This document shows positions 13,201-25,637 of a stretch of 64,000 bases of DNA, piece after piece. Within the stretch, counting starts at the first letter, position 1, and every line of letters begins with the position of its first letter. Below the pieces are notes generated by a model, which searched no databases, was not told the DNA's origin, and worked only from the letters and a program-made list of their open reading frames with translations. Location of the stretch: positions 14,534,452-14,598,451 of the forward strand of contig CM063260.1 of assembly GCA_032158295.1 (NCBI GenBank), written 5' to 3'. The position numbers and the translations under genes were made by a program. The stretch comes from Pycnopodia helianthoides. Its lineage: Eukaryota > Echinodermata > Asteroidea > Forcipulatida > Asteriidae.

Positions 13201-14065
13201 TGTGTTCCTATAAGCAGACCTTGCAAAACATAAGTTTGCTTTAACATAATTGATCACACTAAGGTTCCATATTTAGTACCTTGGTCTTTCTTAAAATAGT
13301 GGAAACTAAAATGATCTGGTAGGCTGCATACTGACTTCCATACACCCTGCTTCTTTCTGTTTCTGAAAAATACAGAAACTTGCCAGTAAACGTTCTGGGT
13401 TTAGTTTAGTTACATGGTAACTCTACTGACTCCATTACTTTACTACATTTGGCTAAACCAATAATGAAAGAAAACTTTAACTACAAACAATAACTAAGCT
13501 GAATTTGGTAATACAAGTACATGTATGTACAATATTAACGGGCACCACTGCGCTATTCTCTCACTACTTAACCTAGATTCATTGGAGATCATTTTATGAT
13601 GTATTTAAATAGACTCCAATAGTTTGCAGTTTATTTTCTTAAGTTTAAAATTATCTATTTCTTTGCATTAGATTGGACTTGTTTTATTTTGCAAGTGAGT
13701 TTCTGATTTTAACCTAGCCGTCTAGAGAAAAACGGATTGATAAACTTCACTGCTCAAACTTTTTGTGTCATAAAATATATTGAGAACATGATTTGAATTG
13801 TAACGCTTATAAATGTCTTATTTATTTTTGAGTCAAATGCGATACCTATTTATTATTTTTTTCAATTCAATTCAATGTAACATTTATTTGCACTTCACAT
13901 AAATATAATATCTTATTGAACAAATAACAGTGAAGAAGGTAGAATCACTGGCTGGCAACTTCACTTATTTTCTCGTTTGAATTTTTACAGATTTACAGGT
14001 TGAATTGCTTCTGACTGGCACTACCGAACATACGTTATACAAAATAGGGAGACTGTCAACATTAG

Positions 14066-14165
14066 GGCTAGATAGCTCAGCTGGTAGAGTCCCGGACGTT
14101 AATCCAGAGTTGCAGGCTCAAGTCCCGCTTTAGTCTATTTTTCTTTGTTCAACCCAAAATTATTT
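14066..14165 (+). repeat. tRNA-derived SINE head
   Basis: TAGCTCAGCTGG fits a Pol III A box and GGCTCAAGTCC a degenerate B box. The 5' GGGCTAG does not pair with the 3' side, so this is a SINE remnant and not a working tRNA gene. The tail TTTGTTCAACCCAAAATTAT matches the fragment at 9975. Confidence 0.55.
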
Positions 14166-15589
14166 AGAATGTGGTTTGTTACTTAAATGTTTAATAGGTC
14201 AGCAGTTAAATTTTTGAGCTTGGTTCATCCAAAAATGAAAACATTCCTAAATGAGTAAACTGGCCAGACTGCATCTTGGAAAAGGGACCCTATGCTTGTG
14301 GTGCATGATACAAATCTCATGAAGCGATCACTGGGTACCAGCACATAATAAGATTAAGGAATAACAAAAAGGTGATTAACAACAGGAGCAAACCCAGGAC
14401 TTGAACTATTGTCGATTTATAATTTAAATCACGCATGCGTGGTTTGTTTTTCACTCAAACGAGTTTAAAATAGTTGATTGATTAGTCAAAATAGTCTGCA
14501 GTCTGGAGACAACTAGATCGACTTTAGTCAGTTAGTCTAGTTGTCTCTAAAAGGCACACAACCAAACTTTCTCTGGGACAACGCATTACTTGATTTGTTA
14601 GAATTGTGCAAATAATAATCCGGCCGCTGTATAAAAGTTAAAAGTTTACAGGTCACAAGAGGGCGCTATATTTCAAGCGCTATTCCAGTCGCTTTGCGCA
14701 TAATATTCCCTGCTGTGAGTGTACGTACGGGCTCTCCCGTTCGAGGTCATACGTGAGATTGGTTTCGTGGAACCCATGTCATAGGGGCGCAGGGTAAACC
14801 GATGTACGACAAATCGTGCAAGAGTATCGCTACTGGCGTTTCACACCAAAGGGAGTGCCGCAGCGTCGCTGAATATCCGGGTTGACTAGTGTATTTACCG
14901 GGAGTTAACGGATGAGTTTTATGTTTTTTGTACAGGGTAGAACAACACAGAATCATTAAAGGAACTATTCTGGTCTCGGTACGTGTGTCCCGGCCACATT
15001 CAGAGTGCGAGGAGGACCGGGATCCAAAGTGAGAGTTACACAAAGCAAACTGAATGTTTTTCGTTCGTGCATCTGTCGCAGATTATAATCACTCTTTTAA
15101 ATCTGTTTTACATCTAATTTGGCTCTCAAATCTAAATCTCCCCTCTCGTATATAATATTTTTAGGGACTACAAACATTCATGAGGCCGTCCCTGTGATTT
15201 CTCCCTAATTAAAGGGGTGTCTCTCGATGACCGTATGCGAGCTGAGCCTTTGACAAGAGTGAATAGGGCTACCTACCTGTTGACGCCTTTGTGAATTATA
15301 GGGGAAAGCAATTGAAATTAATGTAAGTCGATCGGCATCCTTACACGACGTTAAAGTTTCAAAGCTGGAAATCTATTCTGTTAAAGATTTAATGTATCCT
15401 GAAAACCTCATCGAATATTGTTTTCTTCTTCATATGTCGTTAATGGTTGATTCTCAGCATGTTTAGTTTACCAAAAAAAGTGTTTAAGTCTTATGGATAC
15501 AGAATATAACGTGGTTTGAGTTTGTCAATGATCTGATCGCCTCCTGGATATTAAAGAAATGGTGCCACAAGGTTTACATTTAGCTTACA

Positions 15590-15614
15590 ACACACACACA
15601 CACACACACACACA
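15590..15614. repeat. (CA)n microsatellite
   Basis: Uninterrupted CA dinucleotides over about 24 bases. Confidence 0.95.
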
Positions 15615-15812
15615 TGACACGTAGATTCCTTATACAAGAATTGAAAAGTCACGATACTGTCAACGGCAGTTTGATGAGCATAAAATATTAAAAGGCCATA
15701 ACTCCGGTTAACTTATTTAAAAAAAATCAAAAATTACAACTGACGTACATTTCCTAATAAAATAATAAAACTCGTGACAATGTTTCTGCTTCCAGAAACG
15801 GTATTAATGAAT

Positions 15813-15931
15813 TAAACAAACAAACAAACAAACAAACAAACACCCCAACAAACAAACAAACAAACAAACAACAAACAAACAAACAAACAAACAAACAAAC
15901 ACCCCAACACCCCAACAAACAAACAAACAAC
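15813..15931. repeat. (CAAA)n microsatellite with CACCCCAACA interruptions
   Basis: AAAC tetranucleotide array. Its reverse complement, with equivalent GGGGTGTT interruptions, is at 23515-23630 in the spacer. Confidence 0.93.
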
Positions 15932-16472
15932 TCAATCAAATTCATACTATTTAATGCAATACTATATAACTGACCTTGTTTACATTACTGTTTGAAAGAA
16001 TTTGTTACAGAAGAAGGCAACCGCATACAAATTTGGCTCTGCTTCGATATACCAGATTTTTCCTGCCGAAAGGTTCAACGAAATTCCGGTTTTCGTTTCA
16101 CTTTAACTTCTGAAGTTAATTTCTAGAGACATACAACTTTTAGAAAGTAGTAAAAATAGCTCTGCACCCGAAAATCAAACCTTTGATGACATTCTGTTCT
16201 TTCCACTTTTGACGTACTTCCTCGATAGCACCATTTACTAAAGTCAATTTGAAGTTGACGTTGTCATATGCAGATTTTTGTTTTACACAAAGTTTGCTCA
16301 AACAGTTAAAAATAATTTAGTTTCCATTGGCACCAAACACATTGCCACCAATCGATTTAATGTTTGCTACTATACTAATATACTTATGATATTAACTTCA
16401 GGCATCTAACGTAATAAAATATTTATTCGAGGAATGCGTAACCTTTATCGGTACGATCCATCCAGATAATTT

Positions 16473-19253
16473 TTAGTCGACATAAGTATCAGTCTCTGCT
16501 GAGTTAGATTTATGTTGTTGTTCGTGCACAGTTGAGCCATATAGAGGCAGTGATGACGTCACATTATTACCATCAGATAGGACTTGGTATTTTTCCTGTG
16601 TCTTAGATGTCCCTCTTAAGCGTTCAACGCTGTGATGAAAGCCGTAGAATACATACAACAGCATGCCTTTAACAAAGATATACAAAATATATTAATCAAT
16701 AAATAACAAATAAACCAATCACTCTGACTAATGACTGGAGCAGGCTAGTCGAAACGTCGAGACCAAACTGATCTTACTCAGCGCCGCAGTAAATAAGAAA
16801 TAGCAGGACAGATTCTTTCAGAACAAACAAATCTCACTCAGGGATAGTGAAGATATTATTACAAGAACACCCCCCCCCCCCCCGTCCACTTTACCTCTAC
16901 TGCTGCAAAGGATAATTTGGAAGACAAGTTTTCTATCAGAACTAAGTTCTACTCAGAAAAGTGGACACAACTTGCAAACCGAAAATACTGTCAAATAAAT
17001 CAATTCTCCAATATGCATTGCCTCAAAACTTAGATTTGGAAATTAATAAAACAAACTTCAACAACTGAAATGTTGAAGCTCCACTAGAGAAAACTACAGA
17101 TGTTCTACAAGCAATTTCAAAAAGGGCGCTTTTCGAAACCACGGGTTGGGCTTGGGCTCCGGCTTAGGCTCCGTCTACCTGTTTGAAGCTCCGCACCGAA
17201 ACACACGTTTACAAAATAACTGACGAAGCCTAAGCCAAAGCCCTATAGCTGAAACCGTGGTTTCGAGAAGGGACTATAACTATTATAACTCACCTATTCC
17301 AATCCAAATTGCAAATCGAACCCAAGTGATTGGTTGAAGCATAGCCATTAATATGACATCGCACAGTATACTCACTATCGGCAGGTACGGCACAAACGGC
17401 ACCTATCGTATACAAAATAACACATTGTTCAGATGACAAATCTTTGTACTGTTGGATGTATCATAACAGTAGTCATTGAATTAGAATCACAATGATAAGA
17501 TGATTGAGCAGTATTACATTTAACAATTGATATAATCCATTTTATCTCCGTGAACGGGTTTTCCAGTTTTGTTGCAAATCAACTAAACACACATTACTTG
17601 CCCTTACTCCTACTGCCCAAAACTGCAGCTGTGCTCGCTTACCTTGTACGTCTTTCCGTCATGCCTTGCTTGATTGTGCAATGGTATAGGAAGAAATGCA
17701 ACAACTGCCGCGACGGCTAAGACAATCACCATGGTAACAGCCCACCACTCTCCCTCTGTGATGTTGTCCTGGGCTGCTACGGCAACCGCTACGGCAGCAG
17801 TCTGGAAAACGACCGTTAACAACAGACACACAGACACCACTCTGCCAGGGTGATTGTTATCCAGAAACGTAAGAAACTCAAATTGTTGCTTCAGACGACC
17901 TTCCCTATTTAAAAACGCTGTGTCTTGGTGCTCTTGGTTCATGACATCACCAGAAACTATTTCCTCCTCCTCTTTGTCTTCTCCATTCTCGTCTAAGTTA
18001 GATTCTACACTGAAGTGACTAAAGTCCACACGCGGTTGATATCGAAGGAATATCACAGCCCCAGACACTATACCATAGGCCATTAAAGCACCAATAGACA
18101 TAAATTCTACAAGTGAACTCAAATTAAAAATAGATGACATTACTGCACACAATACACCACATATAAATGTTGCCACAACTGGGACTTGCGTTCGTTTAGA
18201 CACTTTAGCTAACCATACAAAAAGCAGACCATCATTTGCCATGGCGTAAACTGAACGAGGTATAGAAAAAAGAATACCCAGCAGAGAGGTTAACATGCCA
18301 CATAATGCGCCTAAACCAACGATATACTTTGCCCATAACAGACCGTGTGTTGCAAATGCATGAGCGAAGGACGAGTTGTCTGATATTTCACTGTAGGGAA
18401 CCATGATTGTGAGAGACACATATACTGCAATATAACATAGACACGCTAGTATCACCGATAACCCAGTAGCCCTTGGAACACTCCTCATCGGATCAACTGC
18501 TTCTTCATTAGACAAAGATATCACATCAAAACCAGCAAAGGCAAAGAAACAGCTAGCAGCACCTGCAACTGCACCCGAAAATCCAAAGGGAAAGAAATTG
18601 TTCCAGTTATCAAAATCTCCAATGACCAATCCTGCAATAAAGACAAACAGAATCACCCCTACGTTAATAGCTGCCATGACGTTGATGCATTTTGCTGATA
18701 TATTGGCACCCAGAGACACTGGGATCGAGATTAGTACGACAAGAAGACCCGAGAAAAAGTCCGGAAATTCAGCTATATATGGAACATCAATGGGGTTGCC
18801 TCCAAATATGACATTCTTGGTGAAATTACTTAACTTATACCCAATTAACTCATCAAAATATCCACTCCAAGATCGCGCAACTGCGGCTCCACCCACCACG
18901 TACTCAAGAATAAGATTCCAACCAATCAGAAAGGCCCAAAGTTCACCAATAGTGACGTAGGTATACGTATATGCAGATCCAGTGATTGGTACCCGTGAAC
19001 CAAACTCTGCGTAACACATTGCAGCCATTGTGGACACCACTGCAGCAATAAGGAAAGAGATGATAACTGCGGGACCAGCCGTTTCTTTGGCAACGACACC
19101 AGTTAGAACATACAGCCCAGTTCCCATCATTGTTCCAATACCAAGGACGGTTAAGTCTAGCGTTGTTAAACATCTTCGAAAATGAGACTGGGCTGATGTG
19201 ACGTCAATAGTCTTGGTCAGACTTAAAGATTTGACAACATCCCGCAACGCCAT
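16473..19253 (-). CDS. Cationic amino acid transporter, SLC7A (CAT) family
   Basis: A plasma-membrane carrier that in this family moves arginine, lysine and ornithine. Three coding exons read on the minus strand: 19253-17643, 17402-17294 and 16666-16473, giving about 637 residues, the usual CAT length. Both introns are GT-AG and phases match. The N-terminal half has CAT hallmarks: FRRCLTTLDLTVLGIGTMMG, GPAVIISFLIAA, CYAEFGSRVPITGSAY and VTIGELWAFLIGWNLILEYV. Multiple hydrophobic segments, the MSIGALMAYGIVSGAV segment before RYQP, and a conserved C-terminal block (VPYLPIVSIL, TWVRFAIW) complete the fold. The Glu in CYAEFG corresponds to the CAT glutamate known to be needed for transport. The hydrophilic loop after RYQP is rich in Glu and Asp. 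The ATG is preceded by AAG and the frame starts at the usual CAT position. Substrate preference and paralog (CAT-1 to CAT-4) are not decidable. It is the intact member of the inverted pair. Confidence 0.93.
16869..16882. repeat. Poly-C run in CAT intron 2
   Basis: About 14 consecutive C residues. The matching site of the inverted copy lacks the run. Confidence 0.85.
17134..17265. mobile_element. 132-bp inverted-repeat element in CAT intron 2
   Basis: CGAAACCACGG at one end and CCGTGGTTTCG at the other, with GGCTTAGGCT / AGCCTAAGCC inside, form long imperfect inverted ends. The same element is at the same place in the other copy (27625-27756), so it was present before the duplication. Confidence 0.75.
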
Positions 19254-22213
19254 CTTGACTCCTGTATGTGATAAATTCTCAGTGGGTCACCGACGTATTT
19301 TTAAAAGATGATCGTAAATCTGGAAAAAATAAAATCAAAAGACATGAAAAGTTTGATGTTAGAAACCGTTAAAGCAGAAAGAAGGATTTCGAAGGCGTCA
19401 TTTATTTTGGATGAGCAGAGGCGGACCCAGGATAGGAGAATGTTGTCAATGAGCATATAGATAGATATAGCGCGTGTTTCCTCAACAATTTTGTGTTGCT
19501 CGATGTGGGGCATGGTGTACCTCCCCCTAGTGTGTCTTCTTTGTGTGCTTGGATTCTCAGGATTTTTAAATTTTTATTTAAGGGGTTACTTCTGTACAAG
19601 AGGAAAATAGTGAGTTAAACTGTGGGAACATGGCGGGGGGGGGGGCACCCTCTGCCCCATATCGGGCATGGTATCAAAAATAAGTAAGCTTTGGAGTAAC
19701 TGTACTGTAAGGTCCCGTCTCTATCCGTATGGATTCAATGGTTTCATTGGATCATGCAATGAACCACTGATAGTGCTATTAACTACAGACATGCAGATGC
19801 ACATGAACATCATGGTACTTTTGCAGGGGCGACTTTGTTGGGGGCGAGCTTGCTAGGGGGGCGACAAGACCAGCCCCTACATACTTGCCATGCGAAGGTT
19901 CTAAAGGACGGTATATGGCATTTTTAATAGTCACATGCCTCGAAGAGTGACGTGAAAACAGCCACGAAGAATTCGACTGCTTCTACTGCACCCTGTAAAC
20001 GCCATGTCGGCACTGCTGATATGTACAACTACAATGTATGCCTATACACAAGGGGCATTATAGCCATTTATTTAAGTTTTTTCTTTCTTCGATCTCATTC
20101 GGTGTTGGGCCAAGAGGAGGAAAGATGGGTAAGGGTTCAGAGAGCGGAGTGCGAAATTTTTTTCCCAGCGCGGTAAAGGCCATCATTTGCATTTTCGCTT
20201 CCCATTGGCTGGATGATGCTGAATTATTCAAGTTGAAAAGCCCTTCCATGATCGCCTATATGTACAGTGTACACAGTATACATGTAATGTACATGTACAT
20301 GTTACACAACGTGCACGTGCATGTAGTGCATCGTGACCTCTTTGCCTTGTGTATTGTACATCTAGGCCTACCTGAAACAGTACTCAGTGCGATCATGGAC
20401 TGTGAGTGTAAATGTCTCATTGTAGATGACTATCGTCCTTCTTTGAATACGGATTACTTGGTTTATGATCCAAACTGAAGCCAATAAATTGAATGTTAAT
20501 AAGGCTGCCCTACATACACTATTCCCCCAATAATCATAACATCGTGTCAACAGGTGGCCCATACTCCGTCATTTCAGCTCATTTCTCAGCTAACACACCT
20601 CACACATAGTCGAGCGGCTGTGACCTCGAGGTCCCCCAGTACTGACCATTACTCCCCTGTTGACCATTACCTCATCTGACTTTATAGGAAATGTTATGTC
20701 ACTGATCTTATCTTTTCTCTGTGGCATCATTTCTAAATCTAGACATACCCCCTCCCCTCAAGAGACCAGTGAACATCTCCTAACTTTCAAGATTATTCTT
20801 ATCCGGACTCTCCTCATTTTTTATTGCTCCAAGGGACTTGTGTAAACATTGTTATTTTCTCATTTTACGACGTGTTTTTTGTTTCTTTTTGTATCTAATT
20901 AATTATTTTCCATTATAATAATAACTATAAGACCCTATTTAGTTATATATTTTTTAATGCGACAGCCAGTATCCCTTTCAAGTCGTGTTGGACAAGGCAG
21001 CAATTAGCCCAAATGGGCTTGGATACTTTGTATCATATTCAAACTGTTTCGGTTTTATTTAACTTTTCGAAATTTACAGCAACAGAGACCCTCTACACCC
21101 GTGGCAAACCAACCGACAAATAAATAGTTTGTTGACTCAACTCAGACGCGTACATTCTGCTGCTAGACTGTGTAGCAAACTGGCCTTGCGAAAAGTGATG
21201 TGTGATGAGCGATTCTGTGCAGCTGCTATTTGATATAATGTAATGAAGCTTATGGTTACGGACCCCAGCCAATGGGAGCGAGGTATGCAAATTTTGGCCT
21301 TTACCGCGCTGGGAAAAAAAATTCGCGAGCGGGGTGCTCCCCTTGTTATGCCACTGCATTCTCCTCTTGTCTGTAGTACCGGTAGTTGTTGTTGACCGAT
21401 TTCTGTTTTAAGGGAATTTGAGACATCGCAATGTTGACGTGGCGTTGCCGATGGTCTAGTCATGGATGTCTAATTCTATACACTCAAGTGCACCGGACTC
21501 AAGTTGTCATGTTCTGATCAGTAGAGTGTCCTTTCGTTCTTCGTGTCACTTGCAACATAACATCGGCTTCTTAAGTTAGTCAAATTCCATTCAGGATATA
21601 GATAACGTGGAAACTTTTTAAGTTTAAAACTTATAAACGTAAGATGAAATACTGACCCCAAAACGGCAACTTTATGCTTTCCATCAGCCAGACCGGCGTG
21701 GTGTTTTTTCATTGACTTGTATTGTGTGTCGCTACTCCCGCTAGTATAGCTTTTTTCAGATATGGTGCAGTGCACTGTTTAGTTTTGCTCTATGGTGTAG
21801 TGCACTGTTTTGTTTTGGTGTATACAGACAGATTTACCCAGATAGTGTCATAGTTTGTGTCCTTCATCCTCACAATGGCTTATTGAGTGTGTTCTACTGC
21901 GACTACCGCGCATCAGTGACTTGAGTCATGCTTGAATAATTAATTGTCGTGTGGTGCAAACTTGGTCGCAATTCGCTTTCCCATCTATGGGACGTAATTC
22001 CACATAGCCACGCAGACTTCACACAAACTTGGTCCAATGACCAGAAGCCCTGCTGAGTTTCACAGAGAGCTAGTTTTTCTTTTGATGATTTATGCAACAA
22101 AGGTTTAGGCTTAATGTTGAATTTGGATTTTACATATACGGGCTTCTCAGGTTTATAAGTTTTTGTCGTAGGAAATGCAATTGAGCGACGAAATGGGTGA
22201 TTTGGGGTAAAAC

Positions 22214-22214
<1 letters not shown>

Positions 22215-22256
<42 letters not shown>

Positions 22257-22391
22257 CCTTACGGATCCGTTTGTGGGTACTGCATTGTTGTTCTATTATT
22301 CCCTTTTCTGAAAATCTTGTGGGTCCATTGTTCATTGTTGTCAGACCCACATATGCCCTTCTGTGTGTCCATGACACACACAACACACACA

Positions 22392-22422
<31 letters not shown>

Positions 22423-22576
22423 TCCTTACGGATCCGAATGTGGGGTACTGCTATTGTTGTTTATTATTCCCTTTTCTGAAGAATTCCCTTGTGGGCCCAA
22501 TTGTTCCTATTGAAATGACCTTGTGGGTCCATTGTTCCATTGTTGTCAGGACCCCACATATGCCCTTCTGATGTCA

Positions 22577-22624
<48 letters not shown>

Positions 22625-22768
22625 CCTTACGGATCCGGTTTGTGGTACTGCATTGTTGTTCTATTGTTCCCTTTCTGAAGAATTCCCTTGTGGGCCCATT
22701 GTCCCTATTGAAATGACCTTGTGGTCATTGTCCATTGTTGTCAGACCCCACATATGCCCTCTGTGTGT

Positions 22769-22806
<38 letters not shown>

Positions 22807-22960
22807 CCTTACGGATCCGATGTGGGTACTGCTATTGTTGTTCTATTATTCCCTTTTCTGAAGAATTCCCTTTTGGGGCCCAAATTGTTCCTATTGAAAT
22901 GACCTTGTGGGGTCCATTGTTCCATTGTTGTCAGGACCCCACATATGCCCTTCCGTGTGT

Positions 22961-22996
<36 letters not shown>

Positions 22997-23152
22997 CCTT
23001 ACGGATCCGGTTTGTGGGGTACTGCTATTGTTGTTCTATTATTCCCTTTTCTGAAGAATTCCCTTGTGGGGCCCAATTGTTCCTATTGAAATGACCTTGT
23101 GGGGTCCATTGTTCCATTGTTGTCAGGACCCCACATATGCCCTTCTGTGTGT

Positions 23153-23187
<35 letters not shown>

Positions 23188-23193
23188 CACACA
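22215..23193. repeat. Satellite-like array: (CA)n plus ~190-bp unit, five units
   Basis: Each unit begins CATCCTTACGGATCCG (22253, 22421, 22621, 22804, 22994), continues with TTGTTCTATTATTCCCTTTT and CCTATTGAAATGACCTTGTG, and ends in a (CA)n tract. Units differ by single-base gains and losses. All long frames here are CA-repeat artefacts. Confidence 0.92.
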
Positions 23194-23514
23194 CGTGTGT
23201 AAACACCTGCAATCGGGGACCTCCTACTGTCCCTCTTTTGTTTGTACTTAAACTTTTTGGCAACAGCTCTCATTGGTTTTGTACACGTTTTCCAACTGGG
23301 GACCTTTCCCCAAACGGGGACCCTATTGTCCTTCTTTTGTTATAGGTCCCCGGTTTGAATGTGTATACCTACTCACCCACACGCACGCAGGTAGCAATCA
23401 ACCTTTGGCCCAATGACTTTACCAACAAAAAGTTAGATTCATTATAGTAACACGTTAGTAATATAATTTTCATGTATGGATTGATATTGGAAGACTAAAC
23501 ACAATAGGACCGGT

Positions 23515-23630
23515 TTGTTTGTTAGATGTTGGGGTTGTTTGTTTGTTTGTTAGGGTGATGGGGTGTTGGAGGGGTGTTTGTTTGTTTGTTTGTGTATTTC
23601 TTAATTTGTTTGTTTGTTTGTTTGTCTGTT
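23515..23630. repeat. (TTTG)n microsatellite
   Basis: TTTG array with GGGGTGTT interruptions. It is the reverse complement of the 15813-15931 array, so the two lie outside and inside the CAT duplication in opposite orientation. Confidence 0.9.
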
Positions 23631-23639
23631 TGGAATTTT

Positions 23640-23960
23640 TCGCTTAGGGGGACCGGGAGGCACAATGTGCCCTCTTTGTATTTTCCAAATTCCTTCAAAT
23701 TTGTATACAACTTGCCACAACTACAACTGCTCTTTTCACAAAGAAAAGGGGTTCGCCCCAGTGTTACTGGTTTGATTGGCAGCATATTGCGCCACAGCAC
23801 CTTGTAAACCATTACATGGTGCTATGTAAAGGAATAGGTCTAATGCTTCAAACCGTAGCTCCACAACCTTGCAGGATAAATACTGAATGTTTAAGCGCCT
23901 TGAGCGTCACTGAGTGACGGATATGAGCGCTATAAGAAGCCGCTATTGTTATTAAGTTCA
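23640..23960 (+). repeat. SINE family A partial copy with LINE-like 3' tail
   Basis: GCATATTGCGCCACAGCACC and TTGTAAACCATTACATGGTG match family A. The next part, GCGCCTTGAGCGTCACTGAG then GATATGAGCGCTATAAGAAG and short TATT repeats, looks like the 3' end of an L2/CR1-type element. Confidence 0.6.
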
Positions 23961-25236
23961 CCATAAGAGATCGCCGCAAGCTTTTGGTGCACATTGTCCC
24001 CCGGTCCTGATAAGGGTATAAAAACACTCGATTAATTTGTTATTTCGCACTTGTTCCATTTGTGACGACAATACGTACCGCCCTTTAAAGTTCTTATAAG
24101 TTAATATGCTAATTTTAGTCACAAAAAGAACATGCAACAACGAACGAATAAAGTATAACTACAGGCTTTGCCTATTATTTTTAATGTGTTATTAACGAAT
24201 CCAACTTTATGCTGGTATCTGGCTGAATGATGACGTGGTAAGTTGCTAAACTCACGAACTGCCGGGGTTTACACATATCATATACGCATTAGGGTCACTG
24301 ATACGTGTTCAGAGAATACATGTTGATCAGACAGCAGAGGGACAGAGCACCGGGCTGGTCTGGCTTGTTGGGGTCAGTATATCACCTTCATTAAGATTCA
24401 GTCTTTGTAATCCACTCCTGCGGTAATAGAATTTGACTTTTTTTTGAAGACGCAAATTTAATGCTGCAGTTGTCACATATTTATAGAGTATGATGGTTCC
24501 ATATGGAACGGCAGTATGATAGTACATGGTATCATAAGGCCTTTGCCACACAGTTCTCAAAGCACTTTGTCAGGTGTGTGACAGGTATGCTATGTTTGAA
24601 TTGTAAGACCCTGTTAAAAGCACCTTGTAAAAAAAACAGGTGCTGCGGAGCATTCTGCTATCAACCATGGCATAAACACTTGGGTGAGATAACGTACATC
24701 ACACCAACGTATCGCAAACTACCCTATGGATCGTGTCCCCCAAAATGGTTCGCTATGTAAAAATCAGGCTTGTAGAGAAAGTTTGTCAGCAGAAGCGCTA
24801 AAATTTATCTTAACTGCAATTGTTAATAAATTTAATAAACAACTGGTAACGTTTGCAGTTGAAAGAAGCGGAAGGGGCGCCACCGACAGCGGTGAAAAGT
24901 AACTCCAAAGTTAGACTGGTTCCCTGTCTTTATCCGCAAGGATAAATACATTTCTATATCTGTGTTATGCTTGGTCCGAGGTGATGTAATTTGTCAGCTT
25001 GCACTCTCGATGTCTGCGTACAGCGTGTGCATAATGTTGTACATCATGTAATGTTGTTTTATTCACTATTATAATGTACATGTAGCCTACTTGTGAATTG
25101 ACTGTGAAACTCCACGTGAAATGAATGCAAGGTAAACGGTACATCTGGCAACATCCGGTCAAGCAGGTATTTGCCTTTTTTACGAGCCTCGAAGTGTGAA
25201 GTCAGATGTTCAGGCTCCCAAAGCTAGCAAAACATA

Positions 25237-25432
25237 TGACGTCACCCTCGAGACGTGTGAATAAGCCAGCTGTATACCCTGACGTCACACTTCGAGGCGC
25301 GTGCCTTAGCCACTTACCCTCGACGTCACACTTAGAGACGCGTGAATAACGCCAGATACCCTGACGTCACACTAAAGGCGCGTGAATAAAGCTAGCTACC
25401 CTGACGTCACACTTAGAGGCGCGTGAATAACG
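25237..25432. promoter_or_regulatory. Tandem array of five TGACGTCA-like palindromes
   Basis: ATGACGTCA (25236), TGACGTCA (25280), CGACGTCA (25320), TGACGTCA (25362) and TGACGTCA (25402) recur every ~41 bases in a repeat that also carries GAGGCGCGTGAATAA. The full 8-base palindrome is the cAMP-response element consensus bound by CREB/ATF factors. The array ends about 210 bases before the ATG of the plus-strand CAT copy and is absent from the corresponding place in the minus-strand copy. A regulatory role is inferred. Confidence 0.5.
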
Positions 25433-25637
25433 CCAGGTACCGTTCTTCAATTACTCCTGGGTCCGCCCCTGCTATAGCAAAAAAAAAGCCGCCTTCCAAA
25501 TCCTTCTGTTACGGTTTTCTGCATCAAACTTTTTATTTACTTTTTTTCCCCCAGATTTGCGACCATAATTTTTAAAAATACATCTGTGACCCACTGACCG
25601 TTCGCAAGTTCAGAATTTATTACATAAAGGAGTCAAG

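Larger units (their letters stand above)
10246..16472. other. Rootletin 3' UTR and intergenic DNA, no gene seen
   Basis: AT-rich sequence with no convincing exon. The first few kilobases are probably rootletin 3' UTR. A short CAATTCAATTCAATGTAAC motif near 13862 resembles the tail of a reverse-oriented LINE. A 12-bp perfect inverted repeat is at 14506-14517 and 14536-14547. A more GC-rich stretch at about 14640-15050 carries open frames with no recognisable protein. Confidence 0.6.
16425..19440 (-). repeat. Left arm of the CAT inverted duplication
   Basis: Read on the minus strand, this segment matches 25440-28500 read on the plus strand, from about 180 bases 5' of the ATG (CTGGGTCCGCC) through three exons, both introns and just past the stop codon. 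Exons differ by only a few percent by eye, and introns and UTRs also carry indels. The spacer between the arms is about 6 kb. Confidence 0.88.
19254..25637. other. Spacer between the inverted CAT copies
   Basis: Upstream flanks of both CAT copies plus repeats, with no recognisable gene. A shared element (TTTTTTCCCAGCGCGGTAAA) occurs in opposite orientation near 20160 and 21300. Nested palindromes of ACATGTACATGT type lie at 20270-20320. A G-run is at 19635 and a G-rich block at 19826-19862. The TLR gene is not part of the spacer. Confidence 0.6.

Noticed and set aside
14066..14140. Possible tRNA gene
   Set aside because: A and B boxes are present but the acceptor stem does not pair and the anticodon arm is poor; it fits a tRNA-derived SINE.
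14747..15043. 98-residue minus-strand frame in a more GC-rich patch
   Set aside because: No recognisable domain, splice context or composition signal; too weak to call.
18598..18960. Open frame opposite the CAT gene (and its copy at 25932-26294)
   Set aside because: Antisense shadow of a strongly conserved membrane-protein exon with no independent support.
22197..23345. Several His/Thr and Cys/Val repeat frames
   Set aside because: Translations of (CA)n and (TG)n tracts in a satellite array.
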